Below, piece by piece: positions 61,144 to 64,000 of a stretch of DNA of 64,000 nt. The notes beneath the pieces are model-generated. The model had not been told where the DNA came from. It did not search any database and saw only the letters and a list, made by a program, of their open reading frames with translations. The stretch is taken from contig CAKQQT010000009.1 of the NCBI GenBank assembly GCA_934271235.1, forward strand, positions 1 to 64,000, given 5' to 3'. The translations under genes were made by a program, and so were the position numbers. The stretch comes from an uncultured Clostridia bacterium. Lineage in GTDB: Bacteria > Bacillota > Clostridia > Peptostreptococcales > Anaerovoracaceae. Position 1 is the first letter of the stretch; the number at the start of each line of letters is the position of its first letter.

Positions 61144-61929
61144 ATGAAAACATTATACATTGATTGTGCATCGGGCATGAGTGGAGACATGATGCTAGCA
61201 GCTTTTGTCAATATGGGAATGCCAATTGCGTATATGCAGAAAGAGTTTGAAAAACTTGGAATTTCAAAAGAGTTTCAATTTTCTGCAAAGCATAACTTTT
61301 ATCAAGGGAAAAAAGTAACAAGTTTAGATGTGAACTTAGAAAATGAGGCTGTTATGCAGATACATCCATATAGTGGACGTTATCGGAATTATCGAGACAT
61401 CCTTGATTTATTAGAAAAAAGTAGCCTAAATGATAAGGTAAAAGATTTAAGTCGTAAGATTTTTGCGATTAAGGCAACGGCAGAAGCATCTGTACATGGG
61501 GTTCCTCTGGAGAAAGTACAGTTCCATGAAGCAGGCGCAGTAGATTCTATTGTAGACATCGTGGGAGCAACATTGGGAATCGATTACTTTGGCATTGAAA
61601 CGATTACTTCAACCGAAGTGCCTACGGGCTATGGTTCTGTATTGTGTGCATGTGGTGAATTACCGGTTCCGGCACCTGCGGTAAAACAAATTTTAAAAGA
61701 AACAAAACTTCCGCATTATCGCTCTGATATCAAACAGGAACTTCTGACACCCACTGGGGCTGCAATTTTAGCAGGAATCACAAGTTGCTTTACCAAACAG
61801 AAACTAAGTGTATCTGCGGCAGCGCTGAAACAAAATTTTTTACAAGCAGGCTATGGAATCGGCAAACGTATAACAGGCCTTCCCCCATTATGTCTGCTTT
61901 TATGTAATGATGCTATTAGAATGTCATAA
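61144..61929 (+). CDS. larC: LarC1-type nickel-pincer cofactor biosynthesis protein
   Basis: A 261-residue protein matching the N-terminal part of LarC, the CTP-dependent enzyme that inserts nickel into the pincer cofactor of lactate racemase-like (LarA) enzymes. Motifs: DCASGMSGDMMLAA, VQFHEAGAVDSIVDIVG, TSTEVPTGYGSV and LLTPTGAAILAGI. The sequence ends at the LarC1/LarC2 boundary (GYGIGKR..GLPPLCLLL); no LarC2 frame follows. In Lactobacillus LarC1 and LarC2 are joined by frameshifting. ATG 61144 with AGGTGA upstream is preferred. Neither LarB, LarE nor a LarA homologue is in the window. Confidence 0.9.
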   Translation: MKTLYIDCASGMSGDMMLAAFVNMGMPIAYMQKEFEKLGISKEFQFSAKHNFYQGKKVTSLDVNLENEAVMQIHPYSGRYRNYRDILDLLEKSSLNDKVKDLSRKIFAIKATAEASVHGVPLEKVQFHEAGAVDSIVDIVGATLGIDYFGIETITSTEVPTGYGSVLCACGELPVPAPAVKQILKETKLPHYRSDIKQELLTPTGAAILAGITSCFTKQKLSVSAAALKQNFLQAGYGIGKRITGLPPLCLLLCNDAIRMS

Positions 61930-61977
61930 TGTGAAGATAACAAGATTGAATTGTGAGAAAGAGAAGAGGAGATTGGT

Positions 61978-62835
61978 ATGTACGAGACAAGAAGACTTAA
62001 TGACAAGAAAAAAGTTATTGTAACTGTAGCGTTGACCGGCGCTGTAACGACGAAAGCAGATAATGAGCATCTGCCTACACAGCCTGAAGAAATTGCTGCA
62101 TCAGCACTTGCATGCTATCAGGCTGGTGCATCTGCAGTTCATATCCATGTGCGGGATGACGACGATAGTGCGAGCATGCGATTTGATAAATTTGAAGAGG
62201 TTGTTCATTTGATTAGAAATTCTGGTTGTCCGATCATTCTGAACCTAACATCTTCAGGTGGACAGGGATTCAATTGGGATGAAAGAATCCGACCGTTTCA
62301 AGAACTAAAACCAGAATTGGCATCCTTTGATGCTGGAACGATGAACTGGCTAAATAAAGTGGTTTTTATGAATGAACCAGAATTTTTGGAGCGTTGTGGA
62401 AAAGAAATGATTGAAGCAGGCGTAAAACCTGAGATAGAAGTTTTTGATATCGGAATGTTGAACACCGCGAAGTACTATCTTAGCAAAGGCGTTTTACAAG
62501 AACCGGCACATTTTCAGCTGTGCCTAGGAGCGCCGGGAGGAATGGAAGCTACAACCGAAAATCTGGTATATTTGGTTAATCATCTTCCAGAAAAGTGTAC
62601 CTGGAGTGCTTTTGGAATTGGAAAAGGTGCAAATGAGATCATGTTGGCAACCTTGGCTTTGGGTGGCAATATTCGCGTAGGCCTGGAGGATAATGTATAT
62701 ATTAATGCAGGCCAGAAAGCGGAATCTAATGAACAGTTTGTCGAAAGAGTGAAGCGGATTGTGAAAGAATTAGGCAGAGAAATCGCGACACCAGATGAGG
62801 CCAGGATGATTTTAGGGCTTCAAAAGCAGAGATAG
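61978..62835 (+). CDS. Beta-keto acid cleavage enzyme family protein (BKACE)
   Basis: A 285-residue TIM-barrel zinc enzyme of the BKACE family (also known from 3-keto-5-aminohexanoate cleavage, Kce). Zinc ligands are in HIHVRDDDD (His55, His57); other family marks are TVALTGAVTTKADNEHLP, ILNLTSSGGQGFNWDERI, EVFDIGMLNTAKYYL and GGNIRVGLEDNVYI. The family reacts a beta-keto acid with acetyl-CoA to give acetoacetate and a CoA thioester. The substrate varies. AGAGGAG precedes the start. It lies 48 bases after larC and probably shares its sigma-54 promoter. Confidence 0.92.
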   Translation: MYETRRLNDKKKVIVTVALTGAVTTKADNEHLPTQPEEIAASALACYQAGASAVHIHVRDDDDSASMRFDKFEEVVHLIRNSGCPIILNLTSSGGQGFNWDERIRPFQELKPELASFDAGTMNWLNKVVFMNEPEFLERCGKEMIEAGVKPEIEVFDIGMLNTAKYYLSKGVLQEPAHFQLCLGAPGGMEATTENLVYLVNHLPEKCTWSAFGIGKGANEIMLATLALGGNIRVGLEDNVYINAGQKAESNEQFVERVKRIVKELGREIATPDEARMILGLQKQR

Positions 62836-62859
62836 CAGTGCTCTGATTTACAAAATGGC

Positions 62860-62894
62860 GTTGCTTGTTTGCAACAATAAGTTGAATTTGCAAC
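62860..62894 (+). promoter_or_regulatory. GTTGC-N6-GCAAC motifs upstream of the cyclase gene
   Basis: GTTGC-ttgttt-GCAAC at 62860-62875 and GTTG-aatttg-CAAC at 62881-62894 resemble the palindromes before the two other sigma-54-type promoters. They lie about 50-85 bases upstream of the -24 element, normal for an activator site. Confidence 0.5.
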
Positions 62895-62944
62895 AAAAAT
62901 TTGAAAGTAAAAATGAAAATTGTTGAAAAACCATGTTTTCAATC

Positions 62945-62961
62945 TTGGCATACTCTTTGCT
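62945..62961 (+). promoter_or_regulatory. Sigma-54 (-24/-12) promoter of the cyclase gene
   Basis: TTGGCATACTCTTTGCT has GG at 62947-62948 and GC at 62959-62960 with ten bases between, almost identical to the DUF362 promoter. The predicted start is about 62971, about 60 bases before the ATG. Confidence 0.75.
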
Positions 62962-63031
62962 ACTATATAAATTTTAAAGAAAAAGTTAACTATTTTCAAA
63001 AACTATAAAACTATAAAAAGGAGAGATTATC

Positions 63032-63949
63032 ATGTCAGAAATCGCTGTAAGACACACACGTGAAGAGTGCTTTGCACACACAAATGATTGGAAGAAACCT
63101 TATGACGGAAGTATCTTTGATATGTTCAAAGGTGGTTCGTTCGAACTGATCGACCTTTCTAACCCGTTTGGCAGAGGAAATCCGCTTTGGCCGTCCAACG
63201 GAGATTTCCATATTGACAGAGTGCAGCATATGCCGATGCACTACAGACTGCTGCAGACATTCAATGATTTCCATATGCATAACTCCACACACGCAGATTC
63301 GCCGGCTCACGTTATCCCAGAAAGCCCGTTCACGCATGAACTGCCGATTCAGAACTATTTCGGTGAAGCCGTTTGTCTGGATATCCCGAAAAAGAAATGG
63401 GAGCTCATCACCGTTGAAGATATCGAAGAAGCTGCAAAGAAAGTTCCGGGCGGCATCAAGGAAGGCGACTGGGTGCTGCTGAACACCGGTACACACAGAC
63501 GTTGGGGAGAAAACGATGACTACTTCGCATACAGCCCTGGACTTTCTATCGATGGTGCAAAATGGTTCGTAGAACATCACGTAAGAGGCGTCGGCTTTGA
63601 TATGCAAGCAATCGACCATATCCTTTACACTTATGCTGCAGATCACGGACCTGGTCCATACGTTCCTCGTATCGTAGAAGAATATGAAGAACAGTTCGGA
63701 CATCCGGCGCTGGAAGATTTCCCGGAATGGGAACCTTGCCACGATATCTTAATGGCAAACAACGTTATGGGTATTGAAAACCTTGGCGGAGATCTGGATA
63801 AGGTTACGAACCAGAGATTCTTATTCTGCGCATTCCCGCTTCGTTGGTACATGGGTGACGGTACGATCGTTCGTGCGGTTGCATTCGTTCCGTCCGACAG
63901 AATCGACAGAAGCGTTCCGGATAAAGAATATCCGTACGGCGTATACTAA
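63032..63949 (+). CDS. Cyclase family protein (kynurenine formamidase-like hydrolase)
   Basis: A 305-residue metal-dependent hydrolase of the cyclase family. The metal motif is HMHNSTHADSPAHV (residues 81-94), matching H-x-G-T-H-x-D-x-P-x-H with Ser for Gly. Also visible: ELIDLSNPFGRGNPLWPSNGDF, GDWVLLNTGTHRRWGENDDYFAYSPGLSIDGAKWFVEHHVRGVGFDMQAIDH and the final catalytic-type region. Relatives cleave N-formyl-kynurenine, isatin or other amides or lactones. AAAGGAGAG precedes the start. Codon use here is closer to the flanking chromosome than the genes before it. It is driven by its own predicted sigma-54 promoter; the pathway continues off the window. Confidence 0.9.
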   Translation: MSEIAVRHTREECFAHTNDWKKPYDGSIFDMFKGGSFELIDLSNPFGRGNPLWPSNGDFHIDRVQHMPMHYRLLQTFNDFHMHNSTHADSPAHVIPESPFTHELPIQNYFGEAVCLDIPKKKWELITVEDIEEAAKKVPGGIKEGDWVLLNTGTHRRWGENDDYFAYSPGLSIDGAKWFVEHHVRGVGFDMQAIDHILYTYAADHGPGPYVPRIVEEYEEQFGHPALEDFPEWEPCHDILMANNVMGIENLGGDLDKVTNQRFLFCAFPLRWYMGDGTIVRAVAFVPSDRIDRSVPDKEYPYGVY

Positions 63950-64000
63950 AATTTTTAAAAGGATAGGAAAATAAAGGAATAAATAAGGGGCCAGACATCA
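63950..64000. other. End of window
   Basis: About 50 A-rich bases follow the cyclase gene, ending in AATAAGGGGCC, which could hold the ribosome site of the next gene. No terminator hairpin is visible. Confidence 0.3.

Overview
The window is a chromosomal segment of an anaerobic Gram-positive bacterium, most likely a clostridium (Bacillota). The evidence is the order SRP RNA - dnaX - ybaB - recR - DUF2508 - BofA-like gene, strong AGGAGG ribosome sites, a glycyl radical enzyme with its activase, ferredoxin-tailed oxidoreductases, peptide and amino-acid uptake genes, and YtrA- and AraC-type regulators. I cannot place it below class with confidence.

Layout. 1-3313: a lipoprotein, a gene with a restriction-endonuclease-like C-terminus split by one in-frame TGA, and a small GIY-YIG protein. 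4144-12612: replication and repair block (pcrA, ligA, SRP RNA, dnaX, ybaB, recR, DUF2508, BofA-like), carrying copies of a ~128-bp hairpin-rich repeat. 13197-22370: transport and peptide use (NSS symporter, two YfcC-type carriers, two M20 hydrolases, YbaK-like editing protein, YitT protein). 22556-32185: a putative catabolic locus with an AraC/GH39-like regulator, an aldo/keto reductase, a glycyl radical enzyme of unknown substrate, its activase, a decayed amino-acid permease, a DMT exporter and a second AraC regulator. 33015-39734: uvrB, uvrA, pncB and tRNA-Ser(CGA). 39948-47679: DapF-like epimerase, a MITE-like element, a GntR/ABC operon, an ArsR repressor, a thioesterase, D-serine dehydratase, a phosphodiesterase and an EEP-family hydrolase. 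47838-54831: dnaE, a flavodoxin-like protein, a cysteine hydrolase, an Fe-S aldo/keto reductase and a small alarmone synthetase. 54888-55993: a MNT antitoxin gene with a truncated HepT toxin remnant next to an IS200/IS605-type element.

56100-63949 is the most unusual part. A block visibly richer in A+T than the rest carries a DUF362 protein, a small unknown protein, an MFS carrier, a sigma-54 activator, a LarC1-only nickel-pincer cofactor protein, a BKACE-family beta-keto acid cleavage enzyme and a cyclase-family hydrolase. I can read three well-spaced -24/-12 (GG-N10-GC) promoters in front of the DUF362, larC and cyclase genes. Each has GTTGCAAC-type inverted motifs upstream, so these genes look like one sigma-54 regulon run by the activator encoded among them. 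The probable job is uptake and breakdown of an unidentified organic acid or amide.

Functions are assigned from motifs read by eye. No database search or structure prediction was possible.
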